12,504 nucleotides of DNA from Aestuariimicrobium sp. p3-SID1156 (GCF_025144225.1 NZ_JALXXB010000017.1:1-12504), one strand, 5' to 3'. Shown: positions 1 to 8,315, numbered from the stretch's first letter. Notes: a model not told the origin generated them from the letters alone. Numbers and translations are program-made.

Positions 1-145
1 CATCGTGCGGACCCTGGATCCCGGCATGGTCACCCCCGCCCTGGAGGGCGCAGCGTCCTACCGCGACAAGCACGAGCTGGTGCTACGCCGGCGAGCAGAG
101 CTGCCCAACGCGATGTGGCAATCCGATCACACCATGCTCGACATC
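1..145 (+). pseudogene. DDE transposase fragment (rve/Mu-type core), 3'-truncated
   Basis: The first ~47 residues of the open frame that enters at the left edge are not sigma factor. They read ...ALEGAASYRDKHELV... followed by PNAMWQSDHTMLDI. The W-Q-x-D-H-T-x-L-D-I signature is typical of the start of the catalytic core (rve domain) in Mu-, TnsB- and IS481-like DDE transposases. The Asp of DHT or LDI is where the first catalytic acidic residue sits in that family. After LDI (about nt 145) the similarity stops abruptly and sigma-factor sequence begins in the same frame. The fragment therefore holds the end of the N-terminal region and the first strand of the core, and lacks the rest of the DDE triad. 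The upstream part lies outside the window. Family assignment is from memory of the motif. Confidence 0.7.
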
Positions 146-1201
146 CTGCTGCGCGTGGCCCAACGACGACTCATCGACATGATCCGCGCCGAGTCCTCAC
201 GCACGGCCCGCGAGGAGGCGTATCAGCGACGCGAGGTGACCGCGCCGGACGCGGCATCTGACCACGATGACAGCCTGCACCTGCTGTTCCTGTGCTGTCA
301 TGAGAACCTCACGGCGTCCTCGGCCGTTGCCCTCACCTTGAGGGCCGTCGGCGGCCTGACCACCGACGAGATCGGCCGGACGTTCCTCGTGCCGACGAGC
401 ACCATCGCCCAACGCATTTGCAGGGCCAAGGCCACGACCGCATCCAGCAGCAACGGCTTCTCGGACACCGGCGACCGGGACGAGCGCCTGACCCGGGTCC
501 CCACCGTGCTGTATCTCATCTCCAACGAGGGCTATAGCGCCAGCGGTGGCAACAGCATGGACCGACCGGATCTGGCGGTCGAGGCCGTGAGGCTCACTCG
601 GATGCTGCACGCCCGGCTGCCGGAGAACGCGGAGGTCATGGGACTGCTGGCTCTGCAACTGCTGCACCATGGCCGGCGGGAGGCGCGGGAGCGCCATGGC
701 GAGCCCGTGCCCCTCAGCGAGCGAGATCGAACGCTCTGGAATCGCAATCTGATTGCCGAGGGCGTCGCTCTCATCCAACAGGCGCTGCCTCCGGGCCCGC
801 TCGACCGCTATCAGGTCATGGCCGCCAACTCGGCACTCCACAACGAGGCGCCTGACGACGAGCACACCGACTGGCCGCAGATTCTCGCCTTGTACGAGCT
901 GGCACAAGTACTCGACCCGAGCCCCATGGTGGCTGTGAGTCGCGCTGTCGCAGCAGGCCGTGTCTTTGGCCCCAGGCTGGACTTGACGCACTCAATGAGA
1001 TCGCCGATGACAAGCGGCTGCGGCAACCATCGCGTGCTCGTCGTCCAGGGGCACCTGCTGGCCGAACTGGGTGATCAGGTGGCAGCAGGAGAGGCCTTCG
1101 CGTACGCCGCTCGTCTCACCCGGTCCATTCCCGAGCGTCGGTACCTCGAGCGCCGCGCTCGTGAGGTGGCCGCGAACTGCGAGGCGGCACAGGACGCGTG
1201 A
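146..1201 (+). pseudogene. ECF42-type sigma factor, 5'-truncated and frameshifted
   Basis: From about nt 146 the frame matches the ECF sigma group with a long C-terminal repeat extension (ECF42, DUF6596). Visible landmarks are RVAQRRLIDMIRAE (end of sigma region 2), DDSLHLLFLCCHENL, ALTLRAVGGLTTDEIGRTFLVP (sigma region 4 helix-turn-helix), VLYLISNEGYSASGG, and the extension with AVRLTRMLHARLP, LIAEGVALIQQALPPGPLDRYQ and TDWPQILALYELAQVLDPSP. Most of region 2, which binds core polymerase and the -10 element, is replaced by transposase sequence. Between about nt 983 and 1026 the family sequence (DALNEIADDKRLRQ) is found in the frame one base earlier, after which the original frame resumes with NHRVLVVQGHLLAELGD. 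This is a pair of compensating frameshifts. Group members normally act as stress or environmental sigma factors; this copy is unlikely to work as one. The open frame is intact only by chance, so automatic pipelines may call it a normal gene. Confidence 0.8.
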
Positions 1202-1218
1202 CCCGCGCGGGGCGCAGG

Positions 1219-1494
1219 TCAGTCACCCAACGTCAGGATGCCGCGCGCCGAGGCGACGCAGACCTCGTCGAGCCAGTCGGGCACCTCCTGACCCACAAAA
1301 GGACGCACCAGCCCGTAGGGCGACATGCGCGTGGCGACCATGAGCAGCCGGTAGCCCTCGTCGGAGTCGCGGCCGAAGCGGGCGGGCACCAGGGTGCGCA
1401 TCGCGGTGTCGACGTCGTCGTTGATGACGATGACCTGCTCACGCAACGGCTCGGGGGCCGACTCGACCAGGCGGGGTTGCCGGAAGAGCGTCAT
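1219..1494 (-). CDS. hypothetical protein, possibly a C-terminal fragment
   Basis: I do not recognise this protein. It encodes about 91 residues from the ATG at 1494, with G/C-rich third positions and a coherent composition (LREQVIVINDDVDTAMRTL, FGRDSDEGYRLLMVATRM, VPDWLDEVCVASARGILTLGD). There is no obvious signal peptide or membrane segment. The frame stays open upstream to an ATG at 1596, and stretches such as RYCRDHPVDALAM still look partly coding. The upstream part, however, is antisense to a strongly coding plus-strand fragment, so I prefer the 1494 start. No convincing ribosome site precedes either start, which fits a 5'-truncated gene. It converges on the sigma-factor relic with a 17-bp gap. 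Its neighbours are gene fragments, so this may be one too. Confidence 0.4.
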   Translation of the reverse strand: MTLFRQPRLVESAPEPLREQVIVINDDVDTAMRTLVPARFGRDSDEGYRLLMVATRMSPYGLVRPFVGQEVPDWLDEVCVASARGILTLGD

Positions 1495-1534
1495 CGCCAG
1501 GGCGTCTACAGGATGATCGCGGCAGTAGCGCGGG

Positions 1535-1690
1535 ATGACGATGCGCCAGCAGAGCAACCCGATCCTCCAGGTCCACGGTTGGCATCGCTGGTTCATGCTG
1601 GCGCACTACCTGCCCTGGGTCCTGTGGCCGATCGGGCTGTGGGTTGCGATCGTGGGCTACGCGCGGCGCTGGTTCGTGCGGGACGTCTGA
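1535..1690 (+). CDS. small membrane protein or C-terminal membrane-protein fragment
   Basis: This plus-strand frame encodes 51 residues from the ATG at 1535 (a second ATG lies at 1541). Almost every codon ends in G or C. The second half is one clear membrane segment with aromatic and basic flanks (HYLPWVLWPIGLWVAIVGY then ARRWFVRDV). A stop lies in frame just upstream at 1526 and there is no good ribosome site, so it may be the tail of a larger membrane protein whose front was lost. The stop is 16 bp from the stop of the convergent exporter gene. I could not assign a family. Confidence 0.4.
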   Translation: MTMRQQSNPILQVHGWHRWFMLAHYLPWVLWPIGLWVAIVGYARRWFVRDV

Positions 1691-1706
1691 CAGGGGCCAT
1701 CAGACC

Positions 1707-3134
1707 TCAGGCGGCGCGTCGAGATGCCCTCAGGTCCACCAGCCCGACCATCAGGGCGGCTGCCATCATGACCATCACCGCAGCCAGCCCTCCGGCCAGC
1801 GCCACGCCCCATCCGTGGCCGGCCACCAGACCCAGCGCGAACGAGCTGATGGTGGCGATGCCCATGGCGGTGCCGATGCGTTGCCCGGTCTGGATGACTC
1901 CCCCGGCGCTGCCCGCGTAGTGCAGCGGCACCTCGGACAGGCTGAGGGTCTGGTTCGGGGACACGATCAGGCCCTGCCCGGTACCGGCCAGGCCCATCGT
2001 CAGCAGCATCCACCACACGCTGAGCCCATGGGGCTGCAGCAGCGCCACTCCGATCGTCAGCAGCAGCCCGAGCATGGCCACCAGCAGGCCCACCACCACA
2101 AGATTGCGTCCGAACCTGTGCACGTGGCGTCCTGCCAGCGGCGCCATGACCGCACCAGCCAGCGCGGCCGGCAGACCCACCAGGCCAGCATCCAGGGCGC
2201 TGCGGCCCAGACCCTGCTGGAAGTAGAGCGCCACCAGCAGCCACACGCTGCTGTAGCCGAGGAAGTAGAGCGAGATCAGCAGCGTGCCGAGCCCGAAGGA
2301 ACGCGTGCGGAACAGGGCGATGTCGACCATGGGCTGGCGCCCACGACGCCGGTAGGCCAGCTCCCACCAGACCCAGCCGGCCAGCACGAGGACTCCGACA
2401 CCGGACAGCACTCCTGCCCGGAACCACCCCAGGATCGGCAGTTCCATGAAGGGCACCATCAGCAACACGGTGGCGCCGGCCAGCATCACCACCCCGAGCG
2501 GGTCGAAGTCGGCGCGTGCGCGCGCGCGGTCGACAGGGCGCCAGGCCGAGGCGGGAAGCATGATCCGCGCGGCGATGATGCCGACCACGGCGATGGGCAC
2601 ATTGATCAGGAAGGACCAGCGCCAGCCCAGGTCGGGCCCCAGCAGCGAGACCAGCATCCCACCCAGAACCGGGCCGATGGCCACCGAGATTCCGATGACC
2701 CCACCGAAGGCGCCGAAGGCTCGGCCACGCAGCGGGCCCTGGAAGTAGGTCTGCAGGATGCCGGAGACCTGCGGGTTGAGCACACCGGAACCCATACCCA
2801 TCAGGACGCGGGCGAGGTTCAGCAGCACGATGTTGGAGGCCAGGCCGGACAGCAGGGCCCCCAGCCCAAACAGGGCCAGCCCGGCAACGAAGAGGTGGCC
2901 TCGCCCCCACAGGTCACCGGCGCGCCCGGCGGGCACCAGCAGCACGCCGAAGACGAGCGCGTAGCCGCTGACGACCCACTGCAGGCCCGAGGTGCTGGTG
3001 TGCAGGGAGGACTCGATGGCAGGCAGGGTCACGTTGATGATCGAGACCGACAACAGCGACAGGAAGGCCGGCACGAGCACCGTCGCCAGGATTCGGCGTT
3101 GCTCGGGGGTGTAGCCGGCGGGTGTGCTGGTCAT
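1707..3134 (-). CDS. MFS transporter, DHA2 (EmrB/QacA-like) drug:proton antiporter
   Basis: This is a proton-driven exporter of the 14-helix DHA2 class, located in the cytoplasmic membrane; the substrate cannot be read from sequence. The 475-residue length is normal for the class. LSVSIINVTLPAI in helix 1 is the DHA2 equivalent of the usual D-x-x-I-V-N-V-A-L-P, with the acidic residue replaced. LQWVVSGYAL follows at residues 51-60. Motif A (GRAGDLWGR) is in the loop after helix 2 at about 70-78, and antiporter motif C (GVIGISVAIGPVLGG) is at about 145-159. The second half is a run of hydrophobic helices ending in a basic tail. I choose the ATG at 3134 rather than the open frame's first codon at 3173 because AGAAGGA lies 5 bp before it and the extra 13 residues are polar and unlike the family. 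No regulator gene is adjacent. The gene reads away from the eutC relic. Confidence 0.92.
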   Translation of the reverse strand: MTSTPAGYTPEQRRILATVLVPAFLSLLSVSIINVTLPAIESSLHTSTSGLQWVVSGYALVFGVLLVPAGRAGDLWGRGHLFVAGLALFGLGALLSGLASNIVLLNLARVLMGMGSGVLNPQVSGILQTYFQGPLRGRAFGAFGGVIGISVAIGPVLGGMLVSLLGPDLGWRWSFLINVPIAVVGIIAARIMLPASAWRPVDRARARADFDPLGVVMLAGATVLLMVPFMELPILGWFRAGVLSGVGVLVLAGWVWWELAYRRRGRQPMVDIALFRTRSFGLGTLLISLYFLGYSSVWLLVALYFQQGLGRSALDAGLVGLPAALAGAVMAPLAGRHVHRFGRNLVVVGLLVAMLGLLLTIGVALLQPHGLSVWWMLLTMGLAGTGQGLIVSPNQTLSLSEVPLHYAGSAGGVIQTGQRIGTAMGIATISSFALGLVAGHGWGVALAGGLAAVMVMMAAALMVGLVDLRASRRAA

Positions 3135-3318
3135 GTGGTCCTTCTCGGTGGGAGTGCGCCTGCAGTCAACCACGAACGGCCTTCAGGTGGCGGGTATTCC
3201 CCGCGCCGAGGTCTTCGGCGCAGCCGCCGGTGTTTACGGGGACGGCCTGGGCAATCTCAGCGGGTGCGTGCCGAATTCCTCCACTGAAATGCCGAGAATC
3301 GGCGCCGGCGCGGGGGAA

Positions 3319-3591
3319 ATGGCAGATTCGATGGAGGATCTGGACAATTCGGCGCTCATCCCAACCGCTGAGGGCTCACGAGCCTGGAAGAAGCTGCGTC
3401 AGCTCATACAGGCCCGCGTCGGGCTGGGGCGCCCCGGTGACTCGCTGCCCACCTCGGGTTGTCGGTGGGTTACGTGCCGCACATGCCGCCGACCGTGCCA
3501 CCTACCTGCGCCGGCTCGACCTCGGCCGTCAGCTCCATCCCGACGTCGCCGACGTGGATGCCACCGCGGCCGAGGACAGCCGACGCCGTGC
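3319..3591 (+). pseudogene. eutC: eutC relic (ethanolamine ammonia-lyase small subunit), internal deletion plus frameshift
   Basis: Two pieces of EutC lie in adjacent frames. The first, from about 3319 to 3455, contains AWKKLRQL then ARVGLGRPGDSLPT, matching the N-terminal L-R-x-x-T-x-A-R-I-x-x-G-R-x-G-x-x-x-x-T motif of EutC. The second, from about 3461 in the next frame, contains ADRATYLRRLDLGRQL, matching the D-R-x-x-Y-L-x-R-P-D-L-G-R-R-L motif that normally lies many tens of residues further on. The intervening segment and the C-terminal half are gone. EutC is the small subunit of the B12-dependent enzyme that splits ethanolamine into acetaldehyde and ammonia. No eutB or other eut genes are present here. 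The 5' end is uncertain: the frame stays open towards 3124 and no ribosome site marks a start. The relic ends against the stop of the minus-strand oxidoreductase. Confidence 0.75.
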
Positions 3592-4596
<1,005 letters not shown>

Positions 4597-4623
4597 CCCT
4601 GTACTCCTGTGGGTGGGTGGTGG

Positions 4624-5307
4624 TCAGTGGGTCAGCAGGTCGAGGAGACGGCGGGCGGCATCAGCCGACGAGGCCGGATTCTGCCCGGTGACCAGCATGC
4701 CGTCCGTGACGACGTAGCTGTCACCGTCGGGGCCCTTGCTGTAGCGGGCACCCGCTTGCTTGATGGAGTCCTCGACCAGGAACGGCACGATGTCGGTCAA
4801 CCCGGCGGCCTCCTCCTCGCCATTGGTGAAGCCAGTCACCGAACGGTCGGTGATGAACGACGTCCCGTCCTGCTTCTTGATGGCATGCAGCACGCCGGGG
4901 GCATGGCAGACCAGGCCCAGCGGCCTGTCGGCGGCGTCGCTGTCGAGGATGATCTGCTGCGAGGTGGGATCGTCCACGAGATCCCACAGCGGGCCGTGGC
5001 CTCCCGGGTAGAAGACCGCGTCGAACTGGGTCACGTCAACCTCCGACAGAGGGGTGCTGGTCGCCAGGGCAGCCTTGGCCGCGTCGTCGGCCTCGAATCG
5101 ACGGGTGGAGTCGGTCTGCATCTGCGGCAGCGTGCTGGTCGGGTCGACCGGTGGTCGTCCGCCCTTAGGCGAGGCCAGGGTGATGTCGTGTCCGGCATCG
5201 CGGAACACGTAGTAGGGAGCGGCCAACTCCTCAAGCCAAAAACCGGTCCTACGGTCGGTATCACCAAGTTGGTCGTGGGATGTGAGGATCATCAGGATGC
5301 GGGACAT
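4624..5307 (-). CDS. DJ-1/PfpI superfamily protein, Hsp31-like (glyoxalase III or deglycase type)
   Basis: This is a 227-residue type-1 glutamine-amidotransferase-like protein, the usual length for the Hsp31 branch. Visible landmarks are GFWLEEL at 22-28 with the conserved glutamate, FYPGGHGPLWDL at 99-110, and the nucleophile elbow LVCHAPG around Cys134-His135. TGFTNGEEEA and VTGQNPASS near the end are also typical of the branch. Family members convert methylglyoxal to lactate without cofactor or act as stress chaperones; which applies here is inference. AGGAAG lies 5 bp before the ATG at 5307. It is the first gene of a likely two-gene unit with the NADP-dependent reductase. A TTGACC at 5345-5350 (minus) could be a -35 element, but I see no clear matching -10. 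Confidence 0.9.
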   Translation of the reverse strand: MSRILMILTSHDQLGDTDRRTGFWLEELAAPYYVFRDAGHDITLASPKGGRPPVDPTSTLPQMQTDSTRRFEADDAAKAALATSTPLSEVDVTQFDAVFYPGGHGPLWDLVDDPTSQQIILDSDAADRPLGLVCHAPGVLHAIKKQDGTSFITDRSVTGFTNGEEEAAGLTDIVPFLVEDSIKQAGARYSKGPDGDSYVVTDGMLVTGQNPASSADAARRLLDLLTH

Positions 5308-5469
5308 GGCATCTTCCTATCGATGTCTCGTGGACTGCCTGCATGGTCAAGGGTGGTTGTGCCCCGGGGGGGGCGAGAGTTCACCGCTCAGGATCCACGG
5401 GGTCGGAACCGCGGACCGGGCGCTTGTTGACGAACTCGTCGACGCCGAAGTCGGTCTCGTTGGGGAGGC

Positions 5470-5898
5470 TCAGTCGTTGACGACGACGACGGCGACGCGG
5501 ATGTTGCCGCGGGTGGCGTTCGAGTACGGGCACACCTGGTGGGCCTGGTTGGCGAGCTGCTGCGCCTCGTCGTGGGGCAGGTTGGGGATGACCACCTCAA
5601 GGGTGACGGCCAGGCCGAACCCTTCACCGGCCTTGCCGATGCTCACCTGGGCACCCACCGACGAATCGCCGAGATCCTTGTGTGCCTGGCGGGCCACCAT
5701 CTGCAGGGCGGAGTGGAAGCAGGCGGCGTAGCCGGCGGCGAACAACTGTTCGGGGTTGGCGCCCTCACCGCTGCCACCCATCTCCTGCGGGATGGCCAGG
5801 TCGAACGAGAGCCGGCCGTCGGAGGTTTGGACGTGGCCGTTGCGGCCTGCGCCGGTGGCGAGGGCCTCGGTGGTGTAGACGGGCTCGATCTCGATCAT
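5470..5898 (-). CDS. ohr: organic hydroperoxide resistance peroxidase Ohr
   Basis: Ohr is a cytosolic thiol peroxidase of the Ohr/OsmC family that reduces organic and fatty-acid hydroperoxides, usually with lipoylated proteins as reductant. The 142 residues match the family length. Both redox cysteines are present: Cys60 in AAGYAACFHSAL and Cys123 in VCPYSNATRGN. The conserved Arg19 (GAGRNGHV) and Glu50 (NPEQLFAAGY) of the active site are also present. The VCPYSNATRGN ending distinguishes Ohr from OsmC. AGGAGG lies 5 bp before the ATG. The gene is divergent from ohrR with a palindromic operator between them, the classical regulatory pair. The 162-bp gap to the DJ-1-like gene downstream leaves read-through possible. 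Confidence 0.95.
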   Translation of the reverse strand: MIEIEPVYTTEALATGAGRNGHVQTSDGRLSFDLAIPQEMGGSGEGANPEQLFAAGYAACFHSALQMVARQAHKDLGDSSVGAQVSIGKAGEGFGLAVTLEVVIPNLPHDEAQQLANQAHQVCPYSNATRGNIRVAVVVVND

Positions 5899-5951
5899 GG
5901 TGCCTCCTGGGTGGCGTGTGTGCGAGGCCTGTGCCTCGCGGTGACAGAGTC

Positions 5952-5980
5952 AACATAGCGCACAAGTGAATTGCACACAA
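5952..5980 (-). promoter_or_regulatory. candidate ohr promoter
   Basis: On the minus strand TTGTGT (5980-5975) and TATGTT (5957-5952) are separated by exactly 17 bp, a sigma-70-like arrangement. The -35 element falls inside the OhrR palindrome, so bound repressor would block polymerase. The predicted start point is roughly 45-50 bp before the ohr ATG. Confidence 0.5.
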
Positions 5981-5991
5981 TCAGATTGTGT
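5975..5991. promoter_or_regulatory. OhrR operator: perfect 17-bp palindrome
   Basis: ACACAATCAGATTGTGT is an exact inverted repeat with two 8-bp arms around one central A. It sits in the 112-bp divergent interval between ohr and ohrR and overlaps the likely -35 of ohr. OhrR-type repressors bind A/T-rich palindromes of about this size. The binding assignment is inferred from position and symmetry. Confidence 0.7.
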
Positions 5992-6010
5992 CTGAGGTAG
6001 GCTTAGGGGT

Positions 6011-6442
6011 GTGAGTGACCAGATCCCCGACCTCGATCACCAGCTCTGCTTCTCCCTGTACAGGGCCAGCAGGGCGGTGACACGCGCCTACCGGCCACTG
6101 CTCGAGGACATCGGCCTCACCTATCCCCAATACCTCGTCATGCTCGTCCTGTGGCACGCCGACAAGCCCGTCGGCGTCAACGACATCGGAGCGCGGCTGC
6201 ACCTCGACAGCGGCACCCTGACCCCCCTGTTGCGACGGCTGGAGCAGGCTGGTCTGGTCACCCGATCGTGGAGCGACAACGACGAACGACGCCGCCTGAT
6301 CAGCCTGACCCAGGAGGGGAGTTCGCTGCGGCGCAGGGCATCCGGAGTTCCCGCGCAGATGCTCGCGCTCTACCCGGGCCCACCAGAAAAGCTCGTCCAG
6401 GTCAAGGCATTCCTGGACGACCTGTCCACCCAACTCGAGTGA
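6011..6442 (+). CDS. ohrR: MarR-family peroxide-sensing repressor OhrR (one-cysteine type)
   Basis: This is a 143-residue winged-helix regulator of the MarR/OhrR family. LDHQLCFSLYRASR near the N terminus holds the only cysteine (Cys13), at the position of the peroxide-sensing cysteine of OhrR. YRPLLEDIGLTYPQYLVMLVLW is the family signature, followed by the winged helix (IGARLHLDSGTLTPLLRRLEQAGLVTR) and the wing (DNDERRRLISLT). With no second cysteine, oxidised Cys13 would need a mixed disulfide with a small thiol to release DNA, as in one-cysteine OhrR proteins. It should repress the divergent ohr and itself. The start is the GTG at 6011. No strong ribosome site precedes it, but TAGGCT at 5998-6003 could be a -10 giving a leaderless mRNA. 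It probably shares a transcript with the DoxX-like gene 27 bp downstream. Confidence 0.93.
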   Translation: MSDQIPDLDHQLCFSLYRASRAVTRAYRPLLEDIGLTYPQYLVMLVLWHADKPVGVNDIGARLHLDSGTLTPLLRRLEQAGLVTRSWSDNDERRRLISLTQEGSSLRRRASGVPAQMLALYPGPPEKLVQVKAFLDDLSTQLE

Positions 6443-6469
6443 CAATCACCATCCAGGAGGACAAATCCC

Positions 6470-6889
6470 ATGCCCACCACACCCCGTTCCCAAGAGCTCG
6501 CACGAATCGGGCTCGGAGCGTTCATGGTCTACGCCGGCGTCTCCCACCTGAGCTTCAGGCGTCAGGAGTTCCAAGCACAGGTGCCCGACTGGTTCCCCGG
6601 TGACAAGGATCCGGTGGTCATCGGCTCCGGTGTCGCCGAAGTGCTTGTCGGCAGCGCGATGCTGGCGCTACCGCGTCACCGCATGCTGACCGGTGTTGCC
6701 CTGGCTGGGTTCTATGCCGCGGTCTTCCCCGGAAACATCGACCAGTATGCGGCGCGTCGAGACGGTTTTGGCCTCGACACCGATGGCAAGCGACTCGCGC
6801 GGTTGTTCGGCCAGCCCGCCCTGATCGCCGCGGCGCTGTGGTCGGCCGGCCTGCCCCGACGGCCGACACGATCCCGACCGCCGTCATGA
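6470..6889 (+). CDS. DoxX-like family membrane protein
   Basis: This is a 139-residue integral membrane protein of the DoxX type. About four hydrophobic segments are visible: IGLGAFMVYAGVSHL, IGSGVAEVLVGSAMLAL, MLTGVALAGFYAAVF and PALIAAALWSAGL. FPGNIDQY after the third helix and RLFGQPALI before the fourth are typical of the family. The C terminus is short, basic and proline-rich. AGGAGG lies 9 bp before the ATG. The gene follows ohrR by 27 bp on the same strand, so it is probably in the OhrR regulon. Some actinobacterial DoxX proteins take part in thiol-redox or membrane stress responses; a role in peroxide defence here is inferred only from the neighbours. It converges with the flavoprotein gene, with 9 bp between stop codons. 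Confidence 0.85.
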   Translation: MPTTPRSQELARIGLGAFMVYAGVSHLSFRRQEFQAQVPDWFPGDKDPVVIGSGVAEVLVGSAMLALPRHRMLTGVALAGFYAAVFPGNIDQYAARRDGFGLDTDGKRLARLFGQPALIAAALWSAGLPRRPTRSRPPS

Positions 6890-6898
6890 AGACCGGGG

Positions 6899-8029
6899 CT
6901 AGCCCTGGGCCTCGCCGAGGCGAGCTTCGGGCGTGAGTTCGGCGGAGAGACCGCCGCCGGTCGCAGCCCGGGCAAGAGCGCAACCCAGCGCAGGTGCCTG
7001 CTTGAACAAATTGTGACCGGCCACAAAAAAGACAGAGCCTGCCTCCCACACGGCCACGCCGTCCTCACTCCACGGGAGGTCGGTCACCCAGCAGTGAAGG
7101 AAGTCGCGCGGCTCTGGGTGAAGACCGGGCAGCGCCCGTGTCACGTATTCGCGTGCGCGTTGGTCCAGCGAGCGAATCGCCGCAGGGTCGATGAAAGTTC
7201 CGTCGTCGCGGACCCCGACGGTGTCGCTGAGTCCGACCGAATAGCTGCTGTTGCCCGGTAGCGGCGTCGCGTAGACGCCGACTTCGCCGAACACACCGCT
7301 GCTGTCCTGCAGGCACGCGACTCGTGCCGGGGCGGCGGCTTTCACGTCGAAGGTCAGCCGGACGTGTGCGGCAAGGCGAACCGGCAGCGACAGGCCGACG
7401 CTGCGTGCCAGGCGGGCAGTTTCACGGCCAGCGCACACGACCACCTTGGAGTAGATGGCCTGGTCGATGACGCTGCGCACCTCGACCGTCCCGTCGGCGC
7501 GGGGCTCGATGGAGATGACCTCCCCGGTGGTGACCGCATCTGCGAGGGCGCCCGTGAGTGCCGTGATCGCGGCGCGGGTGCGGATCGCGCCGCCCGACTC
7601 GTCGAGCACCGCTGGACCCGAGTACCCAGCGAGCAGCGGCATTCGCTGGGCGATCTCGGCCGCGTCGATCTCGTGCGCTTCCACGCCGCCGACCTGCTCG
7701 AGCACCCGCAGCCGCGCCAGGGCGCTGTCTCCGATCGCCAGGACACCGTCTGATGAGACCAGCTCGACGTCGAAGCGTTCGGCCCACTCATTCCATACGC
7801 CGCGGCTTTCGCGCGCGAAAGCGACGAGTCGCGGGTCGTCGTGGGCATGCCGGAAGATTCGCGACTCGCCTGCGGACTGGCCCGTCCCGGGCAGACCAGC
7901 CTCGTACAAGCGCACCGGCACGCCCTGCTCCCGCAGCGCGTACGCCGTTGACAGACCGACGATCCCGCCCCCGATCACTGCTACCTCGGGGGAACGCGTC
8001 GTGGCAACGCCGTGGTCAGTTCCTGTCAT
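6899..8029 (-). CDS. FAD-dependent oxidoreductase, glycine/D-amino acid oxidase (DAO) family
   Basis: This flavoprotein of about 376 residues probably oxidises an amine or (N-methyl) amino acid, in the style of monomeric sarcosine oxidase or D-amino acid oxidase. VAVIGGGIVGLSTAYAL at about 17-32 is the G-x-G-x-x-G FAD-binding fold, with the ribose-binding acid in VRLYEA around residue 43. SAGESRIFRHAH at 52-63 resembles the flavin-contact segment of sarcosine oxidases. Near the end, FVAGHNLFKQAPALGCALARAA matches the conserved G-x-N-x-F-K-x-A-P segment. I choose the ATG at 8029, which has GGGGAA 5 bp before it, over the open frame's first codon at 8131, because homology starts shortly after 8029. 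The substrate is unknown. The gene stands alone on the minus strand. Confidence 0.88.
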   Translation of the reverse strand: MTGTDHGVATTRSPEVAVIGGGIVGLSTAYALREQGVPVRLYEAGLPGTGQSAGESRIFRHAHDDPRLVAFARESRGVWNEWAERFDVELVSSDGVLAIGDSALARLRVLEQVGGVEAHEIDAAEIAQRMPLLAGYSGPAVLDESGGAIRTRAAITALTGALADAVTTGEVISIEPRADGTVEVRSVIDQAIYSKVVVCAGRETARLARSVGLSLPVRLAAHVRLTFDVKAAAPARVACLQDSSGVFGEVGVYATPLPGNSSYSVGLSDTVGVRDDGTFIDPAAIRSLDQRAREYVTRALPGLHPEPRDFLHCWVTDLPWSEDGVAVWEAGSVFFVAGHNLFKQAPALGCALARAATGGGLSAELTPEARLGEAQG

Positions 8030-8150
8030 CACGGTTCCCCGATCTGTTGGTGATTGGCGATAGCCCGCATCGTTGTGCGGTGACTTTCCAGACCCTATAT
8101 TTCCACCGACAACGAGGGGGGTCGTAGGCAAATCAGGCCGATCCCGGGGG

Positions 8151-8315
8151 CTACGGATCGTTCACGACGCCGCGGAATGATCGGCGCGTAGAAGCACGCA
8201 ACCGCCTGCCCAGAAGACCGGCAGCGTCGAAACCGACACCGCTGCCAACTGCCAGGACCGCACCCCGAAGAACCACCCCCATCCGGTCCCGCGTGTAGTC
8301 GATGTAGATCGTCAC
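8151..8315 (-). CDS. possible small protein, unknown function
   Basis: I do not recognise this product. A GTG at 8315 preceded by a perfect AGGAGG with 6-bp spacing opens a 54-codon frame. It starts VTIYIDYTRDRM, has a mildly hydrophobic glycine/valine-rich middle (VVLRGAVLAVGSGVGF) and a very basic tail (GRRLRASTRRSFRG). The start is 19 bp after the stop of the proline-rich frame on the same strand, as in an operon. The small size and lack of recognised relatives keep confidence low. It could also be a 5' fragment of a longer gene. Confidence 0.4.
   Translation of the reverse strand: MTIYIDYTRDRMGVVLRGAVLAVGSGVGFDAAGLLGRRLRASTRRSFRGVVNDP

Noticed and set aside
1644..3287. Plus-strand open frame of 547 codons
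   Set aside because: Glutamine/histidine-rich shadow of the MFS exporter, which has clear family motifs on the other strand.
6893..6920. Palindromes GGGCTAGCCC and GCCTCGCCGAGGC between doxX and the flavoprotein as a terminator
   Set aside because: They have almost no loop, no T-tract, and lie largely in the coding end of the flavoprotein gene.
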